DNA of 64,000 bases from Mucilaginibacter rigui (GCF_014773275.1 NZ_JACWMW010000002.1:744001-808000); one strand, 5' to 3'; positions 19,069-28,174 are shown, counted from the first letter of the stretch. Numbers and translations are program-made. Notes: generated by a model from the sequence alone, not told the origin.

Positions 19069-20163
19069 CTAATCTAAAAAAGTAAGCAAGGCATGCTGGC
19101 TTGCGGTATGCAGATCGCGCCAAACCCGGTTGATCTCGGTATCGGGCGATGCCGCTAACAAGCCGCAATAAGGGTACAATTCATCCACGCATTCGCGCGA
19201 TACCTTAGCCAAAACGCGGCTGGTACTACTTACAGCTTTTAACAACTCTTCATCGGTTGGGTTAGCCCATGAAGCTTCCACGGCAGTGAAAAATGCCGCG
19301 CGTGCCTGGTTCAATAGCGCTGTAGCCGATCGCAAAGCCTCGTCCATTACCAAAACATTTGCCTGGTTAACGCGGCGAATGTTGGTTGCCTTATTTGCGA
19401 AGGCGGGTACGCACAGGTCAATAAAATGCACGGCCGTGCCCGATATATTTGCGGCCAGGGTAGCTTCGGCCAGTTGCAAAAATGGGTAGGTGTACAAAAG
19501 CGAATCGATCACCGCAGCACCCGTGTCAATTTTAAAGCAGCGGTTTTTATCAACGTATAAATCGGTAACCGAATAGGCATCGCTGCCGGTAGCAATCATA
19601 CCTATATATTTCCAGCCGGATAATAGCTGCACATCTTTGCGATCTAATACAAATGGCAGTATTAGTGGCGCGCCGTCTTCATTTAATACTGAAGTATCGC
19701 CATCCATTATATTACAGCTAACCGTAATGTATGTGGCATGGTGCACGCCGCTGGCGTATTTCCAGATGCCGTTTATGACATAGCCATTGCCGGTAATGGT
19801 GGCTGTGCCGGTAGGTGCACCGCTGCCGGCTAAACATACTTCCTTATCGCTATAAATTTGCTGCGCGATTTTGGGGGCGATAAAACCGCCAAACCAACCG
19901 GCACCGCAGCATAAAGTAACTACCCAACCCAGGCTGCCATCGGCCCAGCTTAGTGCTTCTTCTAATTTTATCAGATCGGGCAAGGATGTTTGCAAGCCGC
20001 CATAAGCAGCAGGAGCCAATAAATTGAACCATTGCTGCTCATAAACCAGTTGCAATTGCGCCGGTTGCAATTTGCCCAAACGTTCTGCTTCGGCGGCTTT
20101 ATCACGAATGATAGCTACCCATTCGGGTTTTAGCAGGGTTGACGGATGTTTTATGTTTTCCAT
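19069..20163 (-). CDS. Acyl-CoA dehydrogenase-like flavoprotein in a TPP-riboswitch operon
   Basis: The 364-residue protein follows the acyl-CoA dehydrogenase fold. It has a helical N-terminal domain with 'LLAPAAYGGLQTSLPDLIKLEEALSWADGSLGW' (about 49-81), a beta middle domain ('GYVINGIWKYASGVHHATYI', about 125-145) and a helical C-terminal domain. The sequence looks closer to the DszC/HsaA-type flavin monooxygenase branch than to fatty-acid enzymes, judged by eye. It is one base from the transporter stop and so translationally coupled to a thiamine-transport pair. Its substrate is unknown. A role in thiamine or thiazole/pyrimidine precursor salvage is a guess from context. Confidence 0.8.
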   Translation of the reverse strand: MENIKHPSTLLKPEWVAIIRDKAAEAERLGKLQPAQLQLVYEQQWFNLLAPAAYGGLQTSLPDLIKLEEALSWADGSLGWVVTLCCGAGWFGGFIAPKIAQQIYSDKEVCLAGSGAPTGTATITGNGYVINGIWKYASGVHHATYITVSCNIMDGDTSVLNEDGAPLILPFVLDRKDVQLLSGWKYIGMIATGSDAYSVTDLYVDKNRCFKIDTGAAVIDSLLYTYPFLQLAEATLAANISGTAVHFIDLCVPAFANKATNIRRVNQANVLVMDEALRSATALLNQARAAFFTAVEASWANPTDEELLKAVSSTSRVLAKVSRECVDELYPYCGLLAASPDTEINRVWRDLHTASQHALLTFLD

Positions 20164-20164
20164 A

Positions 20165-20782
20165 TCAATTTGCTGATGAATTTTCCTGCCGCGCTATTTT
20201 CCGCCAATCGAAATAACCAAACACGGCAACAATAAATAATATGAGTGTGAGCAGCGCAAACATCGCCAGGTTTTTGTGGTACAATAAGGGGATGGCAAAC
20301 AGGTTACTTATGTTTAGCAATACCCAGTTTTCTACCTTGCGCCGGGCCAGCAGCCACATACCCGCCCACGCAGTTGATGATACCCACGAATCCCAGATGG
20401 GAACGGTTGATGGTGTGAACTTAACAAGGATCACATACAATACCCCCCATCCGCCAAAAACAATTAATAGAGTTATTAGCCATTCCTGCCGGTTTGCGAA
20501 GCGCACTTTTACAGCAGGCAGGTGGCGTTTTTTTATCCAGTGGTACCAGCCGTAAACGCTCATTACTACGTAGTAAAAACTCAGCAGGCATTCGGCATAA
20601 AGCATGGCATTCAGCAGCAAGTAAATAGAAATTAAAGTGGCGGCTATACCTGTTGGGTATAGCCACACTTTGTTTGCGCGGGCAAGGAGTACCTCGGCCA
20701 CGCCTAATATTACTGCCGCCCACTCCAGCCAGGTGGTTGCTTTTACCTGTTCGGTGAACAGCTCTATCCAGTGTTGCATCAC
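20165..20782 (-). CDS. pnuT: PnuC-family vitamin transporter, probably thiamine (PnuT)
   Basis: The 205-residue integral membrane protein has about seven hydrophobic helices and the PnuC signature region 'YAECLLSFYYVVMSVYGWYHWIKK' (about 62-85). 'STAWAGMWLLARRKVENWVLLNISNLFAIPLL' lies downstream. PnuC proteins carry nicotinamide riboside, and PnuT paralogs in Bacteroidota carry thiamine and are controlled by TPP riboswitches. The riboswitch upstream of this operon therefore favours thiamine. It abuts the TonB receptor stop (20783) and is followed after 1 bp by the flavoprotein gene. Confidence 0.87.
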   Translation of the reverse strand: MMQHWIELFTEQVKATTWLEWAAVILGVAEVLLARANKVWLYPTGIAATLISIYLLLNAMLYAECLLSFYYVVMSVYGWYHWIKKRHLPAVKVRFANRQEWLITLLIVFGGWGVLYVILVKFTPSTVPIWDSWVSSTAWAGMWLLARRKVENWVLLNISNLFAIPLLYHKNLAMFALLTLILFIVAVFGYFDWRKIARQENSSAN

Positions 20783-23248
20783 CTAAAAGCTAAATGTTAC
20801 CGATGCCAGGAAGTTGCGTGTTGCCTGCGGGAAATAGTAGTTATAGTTAACCAGCGTGCCATTGTCTACTTCGGGGTAGGTGGCACCATTGGCTTCGTAT
20901 TTTTTACTGAAAACGTTGTTCACCAATAAGCCTATGTTTATATTTTTAATAGTACTGGTTTGGATATTATAACTTAGCCTTACATCGTTTACAAAATAAG
21001 CTTTTAACAGCCTGTTTACAGCGTATGGGTTGTTAGCCACATCCGGCGAGGTACTGATGCCGGCAGGGTTTATGTTTCCGGTATTATCCAGGTATTGCTT
21101 GCTTACGTACTTACTAATAAAGGCCACGCTGCCATTTTTTACCGGAGAGTAAGCTATCTCGCTCCCAACAATAAGTGACGGAGAAAACGCGATATCCGTC
21201 TTTTTAAGCGACTGTGCTATAGGCGCAAGTTTATTGTAGTCGGCATCATAATTAGCTAAAAACAGGTCGAGGTTTTTTATTTTATTGGTGCTGATAGTGG
21301 CGTTGGCAGCCCAGCTTAATTGGCTTGTTATTTTAACGCGGCCGTCAACCTCAATACCTGCACGGTAGCTGTCGTCAACATTCATGCGTGTTGCCCCGCC
21401 TACATCATTCAAGGCACCCGTTAATATTAGCTGGTTTTTATAAAGCATATAAAACAGGTTAATGCCACCTTTAAATACATCGCCGCTGGTGCGGTAGCCT
21501 GCTTCAAAATCTTTCAGGTTTTCGGGTTTGGGCCTGCTGGCCGGGGTAGAGTTGGTATAATCGTCACGGTTTGGCTCGTGATTACCAACAGCAAATGATG
21601 CATAGATATTATTATGCTCGTCCAGCTCATAGGTTATACCTGCTTTGGGGTTAAAAAAGTTAAGCGTAGCATTTTGCTGTACGTTGTTCAGGTTTCTGTC
21701 GTACCCTAAGAAGGAGTAAAAAATGCGGCGGTATTGCATATCCGCAAAGAGGGTTGCATTGCCTATTTTGTATTCGCCGCGGCCAAAAATGTTAAAATCA
21801 TTCTTTTTGGCGTCATCTCGGTAGTACTCGTAATTTGGCGGGATGCCGGCACTCTCTTTAGTATAAAGGATGTTGCCGTAATGCGCACCTGTGTAGCGGT
21901 TATAAGCGCCGCCCAAAGTAAAGTTAAGGTTGCTTTGCGCCTGGTACTTTAAGGCATAGGTTATACCGTAAAAGTCGTTATTCAGCCATAGGCGGCGGGT
22001 AAGGTCTGATGTATATATGGTTGTTGTACCATAGGTTACCGGCTTTAAACCATAGTTTTTTAAAGAATCGGCATTCTTAAACTCCTCATAATAACCAAAG
22101 CCTTTTGTGTAATGCAACGCACCGCTGAAGGATAACTTATCAGATAGTTTATGATCATACAGTAACTGGTAGTGGTTTTGCTGGTAGTTATCTACCTGAT
22201 CTTTATAATAAGTACTATCAGGCATCAGGCCAAGCTCGTTATAGGTTCGGTTATCCTTACGGGTATTATCGCCAATAACATAATCGGGCACACCGTTCCA
22301 GGCCTGGCCGGTACGCTCTATGCCCGAGAATACATTAAGCCTTAACGTACTGTTTTTGCCATAGTAAGCGCCGCTTAAAAAGAACGACCGCAGGCTGGAT
22401 GATGCACGATCTATATACCCGTCAGATTTTATCCTCGACAAACGGCCATCAACACTAAAATGCCCGCCCAGTAAACCTGTACCCAGGCTAACCGTATTTT
22501 TCATGGTGTTGTATGAACCCACTGTTGTGCCAATTTCGGCGTAGCCGGTATCGCGGCGGGTAGCGGTTTGTATGTTAATGCTGCCGCCAAAAGCGCCTGC
22601 GCCATTGGTTGATGTACCCACCCCGCGCTGTACCTGTATGTTATTTACAGACGAAGCAAGATCGGGCAGGTTAATGAAAAATGAGCCCTGGCTTTCGGCA
22701 TCATTTAAAGGGATGCCGTTAATGGTAACGTTTACACGTGTGCCGTCGCTGCCACGGATACGAATGCCTGTATAGCCAACGCCTGCACCGGCATCAGAAC
22801 TTACTACTACCGATGGGGTTTGGTTTAACAGGTAAGGCATATCCTGCCCGAAGTTGTTTTTCTGCAGGTCTTTTTTGCTGAGGTTGGTAAAGGCCGTAGG
22901 GGAGTTTTTACCCGCACGGGTGGCCGTTACGGTAACTTCCTCAGCGCTGAAGGTGGCGTTGGTAAGCGAAAAATTTAAGATTTGGTTACCGCTTAAAGTA
23001 ACCGTTTGTGTAGTAATTTGATAACCAATATAACTGGCTTTAATGGTGTAAACACCGGCAGGTATATCGCCAATGTGGTAATTGCCTTTTACATCGGCTT
23101 GTGTGTTTACAGCCGGGTTGCTAATGGTTACGGTTGCGCCGGGCAAAGCTTCGCCGGCTTGATTGGTGATCTTTCCGCTGATGGAAAATTGGGCCGATGC
23201 CAGGACAGGCAGCAGCAAGGCGATAAACGCCGCAAATAAGTTTTTCAA
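20783..23248 (-). CDS. TonB-dependent outer-membrane receptor, probably for thiamine
   Basis: This 821-residue protein has a signal peptide ending 'VLASAQ', a carboxypeptidase-regulatory-like beta domain (about 22-105; 'ISGKITNQAGEALPGATVTI'), a plug domain (about 115-225; 'VRIRGSDGTRVNVTINGIPLNDAESQ') and a 22-strand barrel ending in an aromatic residue (SVTFSF). The ligand is inferred from the TPP riboswitch directly upstream and the PnuT-like inner-membrane transporter directly downstream. It should import thiamine or its phosphates across the outer membrane using TonB. Confidence 0.93.
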   Translation of the reverse strand: MKNLFAAFIALLLPVLASAQFSISGKITNQAGEALPGATVTISNPAVNTQADVKGNYHIGDIPAGVYTIKASYIGYQITTQTVTLSGNQILNFSLTNATFSAEEVTVTATRAGKNSPTAFTNLSKKDLQKNNFGQDMPYLLNQTPSVVVSSDAGAGVGYTGIRIRGSDGTRVNVTINGIPLNDAESQGSFFINLPDLASSVNNIQVQRGVGTSTNGAGAFGGSINIQTATRRDTGYAEIGTTVGSYNTMKNTVSLGTGLLGGHFSVDGRLSRIKSDGYIDRASSSLRSFFLSGAYYGKNSTLRLNVFSGIERTGQAWNGVPDYVIGDNTRKDNRTYNELGLMPDSTYYKDQVDNYQQNHYQLLYDHKLSDKLSFSGALHYTKGFGYYEEFKNADSLKNYGLKPVTYGTTTIYTSDLTRRLWLNNDFYGITYALKYQAQSNLNFTLGGAYNRYTGAHYGNILYTKESAGIPPNYEYYRDDAKKNDFNIFGRGEYKIGNATLFADMQYRRIFYSFLGYDRNLNNVQQNATLNFFNPKAGITYELDEHNNIYASFAVGNHEPNRDDYTNSTPASRPKPENLKDFEAGYRTSGDVFKGGINLFYMLYKNQLILTGALNDVGGATRMNVDDSYRAGIEVDGRVKITSQLSWAANATISTNKIKNLDLFLANYDADYNKLAPIAQSLKKTDIAFSPSLIVGSEIAYSPVKNGSVAFISKYVSKQYLDNTGNINPAGISTSPDVANNPYAVNRLLKAYFVNDVRLSYNIQTSTIKNINIGLLVNNVFSKKYEANGATYPEVDNGTLVNYNYYFPQATRNFLASVTFSF

Positions 23249-23314
23249 TTTGTTTGAACAATAAAATTAGTTAAACCATCTGCTCACCAGGGTATAATGG
23301 CAGTACACTTAACT

Positions 23315-23510
23315 TGTTACCTCTCCCTACGCCGGCATTACCCGGATCAGGTGCATGTTTTTATTTTAAAGTTGGAAGCCCGTCAGGAAATCTTAAGCGT
23401 GCACACTCTCGACTTATTAACTTGACTTTTAACTTTTCAAAAAACAATGGGTTTGATCTCAGCCTGTCTTTCAGTTTTGATTGCTCAAAGCAAGGCACCC
23501 CTTGAGAATT
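23315..23510 (-). promoter_or_regulatory. TPP (thiamine pyrophosphate) riboswitch
   Basis: Read on the minus strand, the RNA shows the THI-element core: TCAAGGGGTGCC (about 23507-23494), CTGAGATCAAACCC (23463-23450), then ACCTGATCCGGGTAATGCC followed by GGCGTAGGGAG (about 23351-23323). These are the conserved pyrimidine-sensor and pyrophosphate-sensor helices. About 95 nt of variable sequence sits in the P3 arm, including a GAAAAGTTAAAAGTCAAG repeat. TPP binding should lower expression of the TonB receptor-pnuT-flavoprotein operon that starts at 23248. I could not resolve the switching helix near the start codon. Confidence 0.93.
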
Positions 23511-23620
23511 ATGGGGCAAATATAGATGTTATTTCGGATTTAGAAGGTTCAAATTCGGATTTATGCAGTTCTAAGACCAAACCTTTCGCCTTTTACCTTT
23601 TACCTTTCGCCTCAAAAACG

Positions 23621-23628
23621 TAGTTTTG
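23621..23628 (+). promoter_or_regulatory. Candidate Bacteroidota -7 element for aspS
   Basis: TAGTTTTG fits the TAnnTTTG -7 consensus and lies 22 bases before the aspS ATG, leaving a short leader with an AAAAGGA purine stretch. The -33 TTG is not convincing. Confidence 0.5.
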
Positions 23629-23650
23629 CAGACTTTTAATAAAAGGAATT

Positions 23651-25405
23651 ATGCTTAGAACACATACCTGCGGAGAATTAAATATCAGCAATTTAGGTGA
23701 AACGGTAACCCTTTGCGGATGGGTACAAAAATCGCGCGATTTAGGGGGCACCACATTTATTGATGTGCGCGACCGTTATGGTTTAACCCAATTGGTTTTA
23801 AATACTGATACTGATGCCGGCCTGCGCGAAGCTGGTAAGCAACTGGGCCGCGAGTTTGTTATTAAAGTAACAGGCACCGTGGTAGAGCGTTCTAACAAAA
23901 ATACCAAGATCCCAACCGGTGAGATTGAAATAACCGTTACCGAGCTGGAAATACTGAACGCTGCTAAGATCCCTCCGTTTTTAATTGAGGACGAGACAGA
24001 CGGCGGCGAGGAGCTGCGCGCTAAATACCGCTACCTGGATCTGCGCCGCAACCCTATCCGTAACAACCTTGTTTTGCGCCACAAAATGGCACAAGAGATC
24101 CGTAAGTATTTAGATGGATTGGACTTCATCGAGGTGGAAACCCCGGTGCTGATCAAATCTACCCCGGAAGGCGCACGCGATTTTGTGGTACCAAGCCGCA
24201 TGAACCCGGGCGAGTTTTACGCCCTGCCGCAATCGCCGCAAACGTTTAAACAGTTATTGATGGTAAGCGGGTTCGACCGTTACTTCCAGATAGTGAAATG
24301 TTTTAGGGATGAGGATCTGCGCGCCGACAGGCAACCGGAGTTTACGCAGATTGACTGCGAGATGTCGTTCATCACCCAGGAAGATATCCTGAATATTTTT
24401 GAAGGGTTAACCCGCCACCTGTTCAGCACCGTAAAAGGCCTGGAACTTGGCGATTTTCCGCGGATGCAATATGCAGATGCTATGCGCTTATACGGTTCTG
24501 ATAAACCTGATACCCGTTTTGGGATGCAGTTTGTTGAGCTGAACGATGTGGTTAAAGGCAAAGGCTTCAGCATTTTTGATAATGCCGAACTGGTTGTTGG
24601 TATCAACGCCAAAGGCTGCGCAGGTTACACCCGCAAGCAAATTGATGAACTAACCGAGTGGATGAAACGCCCGCAAGTTGGCGCTACAGGGTTAATTTAT
24701 TGCCGTTATAATGAAGATGGCACATTGAAATCATCTGTAGATAAATTTTACAGCGAGGATGAACTGACCAACTGGGCAGCTGCATTTGAAGCTGAACAAG
24801 GCGATTTAATCCTGATCTTAGCCGGCGAAATCGATAAGGTACGTAAGCAACTAAACGAACTGCGCCTTGAAGTGGGCAGCCGATTGGGCCTGCGTGATAA
24901 AAATAAATTTGCGCCGCTTTGGGTGCTTGATTTCCCGCTGCTGGAGTGGGACGAAGAAACAGAACGCTACCACGCAATGCACCACCCGTTCACTTCGCCA
25001 AAACCTGAGGATATCGCCCTGCTGGATACCGACCCTAAAAACGTACGCGCAAACGCATACGATCTGGTGATAAACGGTACCGAAATTGGCGGTGGCTCTA
25101 TCCGTATCCATGACAGGGAACTACAGGCGCTGATGTTTAAGCACCTGGGCTTTTCAAAAGAAGAAGCGCAAAAACAATTCGGGTTTTTAATGGATGCCTT
25201 TGAGTATGGTGCCCCTCCGCATGGTGGTATCGCTTTCGGGTTTGACAGGCTTACGTCTATCTTCGCAGGATTAGATTCTATCCGCGATGTTATCGCCTTC
25301 CCTAAAAACAATTCGGGCCGCGATGTGATGATAGATTCGCCATCAACCATAGCTGATGCGCAACTTAATGAACTAAAAATTAAAACAGCTGTATCGCCTG
25401 CGTAA
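23651..25405 (+). CDS. aspS: Aspartate--tRNA ligase
   Basis: This 584-residue class IIb synthetase charges tRNA-Asp. The N-terminal OB-fold anticodon domain (1-105) contains '[31 protein letters not shown]'. Motif 2 is '[24 protein letters not shown]' (about 214-237). The bacterial GAD insertion lies at about 285-410, and motif 3 is '[14 protein letters not shown]' (about 524-537). It is full length. The FKBP lipoprotein gene begins 19 bp downstream and may be cotranscribed. Confidence 0.98.
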   Translation: MLRTHTCGELNISNLGETVTLCGWVQKSRDLGGTTFIDVRDRYGLTQLVLNTDTDAGLREAGKQLGREFVIKVTGTVVERSNKNTKIPTGEIEITVTELEILNAAKIPPFLIEDETDGGEELRAKYRYLDLRRNPIRNNLVLRHKMAQEIRKYLDGLDFIEVETPVLIKSTPEGARDFVVPSRMNPGEFYALPQSPQTFKQLLMVSGFDRYFQIVKCFRDEDLRADRQPEFTQIDCEMSFITQEDILNIFEGLTRHLFSTVKGLELGDFPRMQYADAMRLYGSDKPDTRFGMQFVELNDVVKGKGFSIFDNAELVVGINAKGCAGYTRKQIDELTEWMKRPQVGATGLIYCRYNEDGTLKSSVDKFYSEDELTNWAAAFEAEQGDLILILAGEIDKVRKQLNELRLEVGSRLGLRDKNKFAPLWVLDFPLLEWDEETERYHAMHHPFTSPKPEDIALLDTDPKNVRANAYDLVINGTEIGGGSIRIHDRELQALMFKHLGFSKEEAQKQFGFLMDAFEYGAPPHGGIAFGFDRLTSIFAGLDSIRDVIAFPKNNSGRDVMIDSPSTIADAQLNELKIKTAVSPA

Positions 25406-25424
25406 TTTTTAACGTAATCATAAA

Positions 25425-25892
25425 ATGAAAAAATATATTCTAATACTAACTTTACTCATATCGGTTTTTGCATCGTGCAAAAAAGATGACAATTTTAACG
25501 CCGATACACAGGCGGCGAAAGACGAAGCTGATATACAAGCTTATTTAAAAGCCAACCCAAGCATCAATGCAACTAAAGACGCTAATGGCGTTTATTACCA
25601 GGTTATTACAGCAGGTACCGGGGCTAACCCAACGGGCGCCAACACCGTTACCGTAAATTATACCGGTAAACTATTAAACGGTAGCCAGTTTGATGCCGGT
25701 ACAGGGTTTTCGGCCAATTTAGCAGGCGGTGTTATAAAAGGGTGGACACTGGGTATACCCCATGGTAAAGTTGGTGGCCGTTTGTTATTAATTATACCAT
25801 CTGTTTTAGCTTATGGTAATACCTCGCCGGGTGCAGGTATTCCTAAAAACTCGGTATTGGTTTTTACTATTGATATTTTAGGCATTAAATAA
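25425..25892 (+). CDS. FKBP-type peptidyl-prolyl isomerase lipoprotein (first of a pair)
   Basis: The 155-residue product has a lipobox (VFASC, Cys near 18). A short helix follows ('DIQAYLKANPSINATKDANGVYYQVI'), then an FKBP domain (about 60-155) with 'VTVNYTGKLLNGSQFDAG', 'VIKGWTLGIPHGKVGGRLLLIIPSVLAYG' and 'SVLVFTIDILGIK'. These are the active-site and core residues of an active FKBP. It should assist folding of exported proteins at the outer membrane or in the periplasm. It is probably cotranscribed with the related gene at 25923. Confidence 0.93.
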   Translation: MKKYILILTLLISVFASCKKDDNFNADTQAAKDEADIQAYLKANPSINATKDANGVYYQVITAGTGANPTGANTVTVNYTGKLLNGSQFDAGTGFSANLAGGVIKGWTLGIPHGKVGGRLLLIIPSVLAYGNTSPGAGIPKNSVLVFTIDILGIK

Positions 25893-25922
25893 TTCATTTA
25901 AAATTCATACGTTTATATTATT

Positions 25923-26429
25923 ATGAAAAAATACTTATTTATACTAAGCGTGCTGGTTATCGGATTAGCCTCATGCTCAAAGGATAAAACAACACCACAA
26001 CCAGTGGTTGACCCTGCTGTACAGGCAAAAGTTGATGACGATGCAATTGTTGCATATCTTGATGCACACCCCAATATTATGGCAGTTAAGGATGCTTCAA
26101 ATAATGGGTTGTATTACCAGATAATAGACGCAGGTACGGGTGCAGCAATAACAGCAAGCTCTAAGCTTGTAGTAAGTTATGTGGGTACCGATCTTAAAGA
26201 CGTTCAGTTTGACAGGAATGACAACTTTGCTTTTTCACTTTCGCAAAACATCATCGCCGGATGGCAGTTAGGTGTGCCTAAAATTAAAAATGGAGGGAAA
26301 ATATTATTGTTCATACCGTCAGCTTTAGGCTATGGCCCATATGCTAATGGTGCGCTTCCGGCTAATTCTGTATTGGTGTTTACAATTACTATTAAATCAG
26401 TAGACGGCGTAGCTCCTGTTATTGAATAA
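25923..26429 (+). CDS. FKBP-type peptidyl-prolyl isomerase lipoprotein (second of a pair)
   Basis: The 168-residue product has a lipobox (GLASC) and the same plan as its neighbour, so the two are likely a tandem duplication. Its FKBP core is more divergent: 'VVSYVGTDLKDVQFDRND' replaces 'VNYTGKLLNGSQFDAG', while 'IAGWQLGVPKIKNGGKILLFIPSALGYGP' and 'LPANSVLVFTITI' are kept. Altered binding-pocket residues may mean weaker isomerase activity or a chaperone role (inference). Confidence 0.9.
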   Translation: MKKYLFILSVLVIGLASCSKDKTTPQPVVDPAVQAKVDDDAIVAYLDAHPNIMAVKDASNNGLYYQIIDAGTGAAITASSKLVVSYVGTDLKDVQFDRNDNFAFSLSQNIIAGWQLGVPKIKNGGKILLFIPSALGYGPYANGALPANSVLVFTITIKSVDGVAPVIE

Positions 26430-26499
26430 TCATAAATACGATAGTATCATTTTTATATTTCGGGGTTAAAAGCTTATCTTACTGCACTAAGCCGTAGTA

Positions 26500-26951
26500 A
26501 TGAAAAAGCTTTTAACCCTTCTTTTTTGCCTTTCTGTTTTACACGGAATGGCTCAGAACACCCCATTAAGAAAAATAGTGAGTGTAAAGGCCGATGCTTT
26601 ACAAAGCAAAATAGTGGCCTGGCGCCGCGATTTTCATGAACACCCTGAACTGGGTAACCGAGAGGTGCGTACATCAGGCATTATTGCCAAACATCTGCAA
26701 TCATTAGGGATAGAGGTACAAACCGGCATTGCCACTACAGGCGTTGTGGGTATTTTAAAAGGCGGGCAGCCAGGCCCGGTTGTGGCCCTGCGTGCCGATA
26801 TGGACGCGCTGCCTGTTACCGAGCGGGTAGACCTGCCCTTCGCATCAAAAGTAAAGGCACAGTACAACGGGCAGGAGGTCGGCGTAATGCATGCCTGCGG
26901 GCATGATTCGCACATGGCTATCCTGATGGGTGTGGCAGAGGTATTATCGTC
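26500..26951 (+). pseudogene. M20 amidohydrolase, N-terminal fragment (split by the Mu-type element)
   Basis: The first 150 codons of a secreted M20D-type amidohydrolase (IAA-amino-acid hydrolase/hippuricase group). It has a signal peptide (MKKLLTLLFCLSVLHGMAQ), 'WRRDFHEHPELGNRE', 'VALRADMDALPV' and the metal-binding 'HACGHDSHMA'. The frame then enters mobile-element sequence and stops at 26979 after a few foreign residues (GGILNSI). The remaining half, with the catalytic 'QPAEEG', resumes at 39576. Rejoining at the CGTC duplication gives one uninterrupted frame of 436 residues, the usual family length. The fragment alone cannot be active because the metal site needs residues from both halves. 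Confidence 0.95.
26948..26951. repeat. Target-site duplication, left copy (CGTC)
   Basis: CGTC here is repeated at 39572-39575 immediately outside the two ends of the mobile element. With one copy removed, the host frame reads V-L-S-S-M-K-K across the site, as expected for this family. Mu normally gives 5 bp; here the fifth base differs on either side. Confidence 0.75.
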
Positions 26952-27173
26952 TATGGGGGGTATTTTAAATAGTATATAATACACAAAATAGAAAAAAGTG
27001 CGATTTGTGTGCAAAAAGGCCGTTTTTACTTATGTAGAGGCGGTTTTTTATTTTGAGTGCCTTTTTTAGTTGCGGAATGAAAAAGGTATATTATCTTGTA
27101 TTTGGTTGGATTACAATTGGATGAAGCTGCTTTAAATACCATATTTTAACGCACCTATATTTGATTTATCTTG
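26952..27173. other. Left end of the element (transposase-binding region), non-coding
   Basis: These 222 bases between the left tip and the repressor stop hold no gene. Visible words are ATGGGGGGTA (26953-26962), GTGCAAAAA (27009-27017), and the near-repeats GGCCGTTTTTA and AGGCGGTTTTTTA (about 27018-27050). Repeated G/C-plus-T-tract words are what one expects of MuA end-binding sites, but I cannot define the sites. The T-rich part may also end the repressor transcript. Confidence 0.6.
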
Positions 27174-27866
27174 TTACTTGCTGTTTAATAGTAAATCCTT
27201 AGACTGCTCCCGTATTCCGTCTAACATTATTCTTATAGCCTCTTCGCTATTTAACAAAGAGTTAAACAAAACCTTAGATGTTGGATGACCTGAAGATAGT
27301 ACGTCTCTAAGTAAAACGACCATATTTTTAATACTTTTCGCTCTTTCTTCGAAATCTTCTCGGTCAAATTTTTTGCCGGTAATTTTCTCATTAAGAAACT
27401 TAAGATTTAATAAGATATCTGACAAATGAAATTCGAGGTATAACAAATTTGATTGAATTACTTTCGTTAATCCCTGGTTTAATTCATCCAAATTTAAAGA
27501 AGCACCCTTTTTACTATTTTCTGTTTTTTTAGTATGTTTTTTACTGTTTAGGTTATCATCAGTGTTACTATTTAGGTAATCACCAATTTTGTCATTATTG
27601 ATGACATTTTCAGCGTTATTTTTAATGCCATTGATTACAAATAAAACTGTGTCATAAGTGGCAGGGTCATCATTGGTCAAAAAGTAATCAGCCGTTACAT
27701 TAAATAACCCACATACAGAGGTAATAAAGTCAAAAGTAGGGTTATTTCGCCCTGACTCGATCATTGAAATATTGTTTCTTTTAATACTTAGCTTGCTGGC
27801 CAACTCCTCTTGAGTGAGCCCTGCAAGCAGTCGTAATTTTTTTAGTTGTGTTCCCGGACTGTACAT
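27174..27866 (-). CDS. Phage repressor with XRE-type helix-turn-helix
   Basis: The 230-residue protein opens with an HTH_XRE domain: 'GTQLKKLRLLAGLTQEELASKLSIKRNNISMIESGRNNPTFDFITSVCGLFNV' (about 5-57). The rest is helical and Asn/Lys-rich with no peptidase motif, so it is not a LexA/CI-type self-cleaving repressor. It is divergent from the Ner-like gene, the same arrangement as c and ner in Mu, and probably controls the early operon from the 87-bp gap between them. Confidence 0.85.
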   Translation of the reverse strand: MYSPGTQLKKLRLLAGLTQEELASKLSIKRNNISMIESGRNNPTFDFITSVCGLFNVTADYFLTNDDPATYDTVLFVINGIKNNAENVINNDKIGDYLNSNTDDNLNSKKHTKKTENSKKGASLNLDELNQGLTKVIQSNLLYLEFHLSDILLNLKFLNEKITGKKFDREDFEERAKSIKNMVVLLRDVLSSGHPTSKVLFNSLLNSEEAIRIMLDGIREQSKDLLLNSK

Positions 27867-27953
27867 TGTTATTTTAAATTACAATTAAAGTTGCAAATGT
27901 CATTTATAATATCAAGATTTGCAATACAAAAGTTAATCAAAAATAACAAAAGC
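27867..27953. promoter_or_regulatory. Divergent early/repressor control region with inverted operator-like sites
   Basis: In this 87-bp gap TTGCAAAT (27891-27898) and its exact inverse ATTTGCAA (27917-27924) are spaced 18 bp apart. The sequence is very A/T-rich. They are candidate operators for the repressor or the Ner-like protein. No -7 TAnnTTTG element was found with confidence. Confidence 0.5.
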
Positions 27954-28151
27954 ATGGAAAGAAACGAATTAAAAGCAAAAATACCGCATGGTTACGGTAA
28001 AATAATTGCAGAACGGGCAGGAACAACTAAGCAAGCCGTTTCGCAATTTCTAAATGGGAAAAGCGATAACGTTAACGTTGAAATGGCAACGCTGGAAGTG
28101 CTTGCAGAAATAAATGAAAAGAGGAAAGCTTTACTAAATCGACTTAAATAA
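27954..28151 (+). CDS. Small Ner/Cro-like HTH regulator
   Basis: The likely start is the ATG at 27954 (65 residues). The frame is open back to 27846, but that would overlap the divergent control region and gives an atypical N-terminus. 'GKIIAERAGTTKQAVSQFLNGKS' (about 14-36) is a helix-turn-helix. Its position between the repressor and transposase is that of ner in Mu, which turns down the early promoter. Confidence 0.75.
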   Translation: MERNELKAKIPHGYGKIIAERAGTTKQAVSQFLNGKSDNVNVEMATLEVLAEINEKRKALLNRLK

Positions 28152-28174
28152 TATAATCCATAATCATTTTAATT

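Noticed and set aside
20165-20782. Nicotinamide riboside transporter PnuC
   Set aside because: The family is right, but the TPP riboswitch and TonB receptor in the same operon favour thiamine (PnuT) as the cargo.
27846-27953. Longer N-terminus for the Ner-like protein
   Set aside because: It would overlap the divergent repressor gene and the operator-like sites; the ATG at 27954 gives a normal 65-residue regulator.
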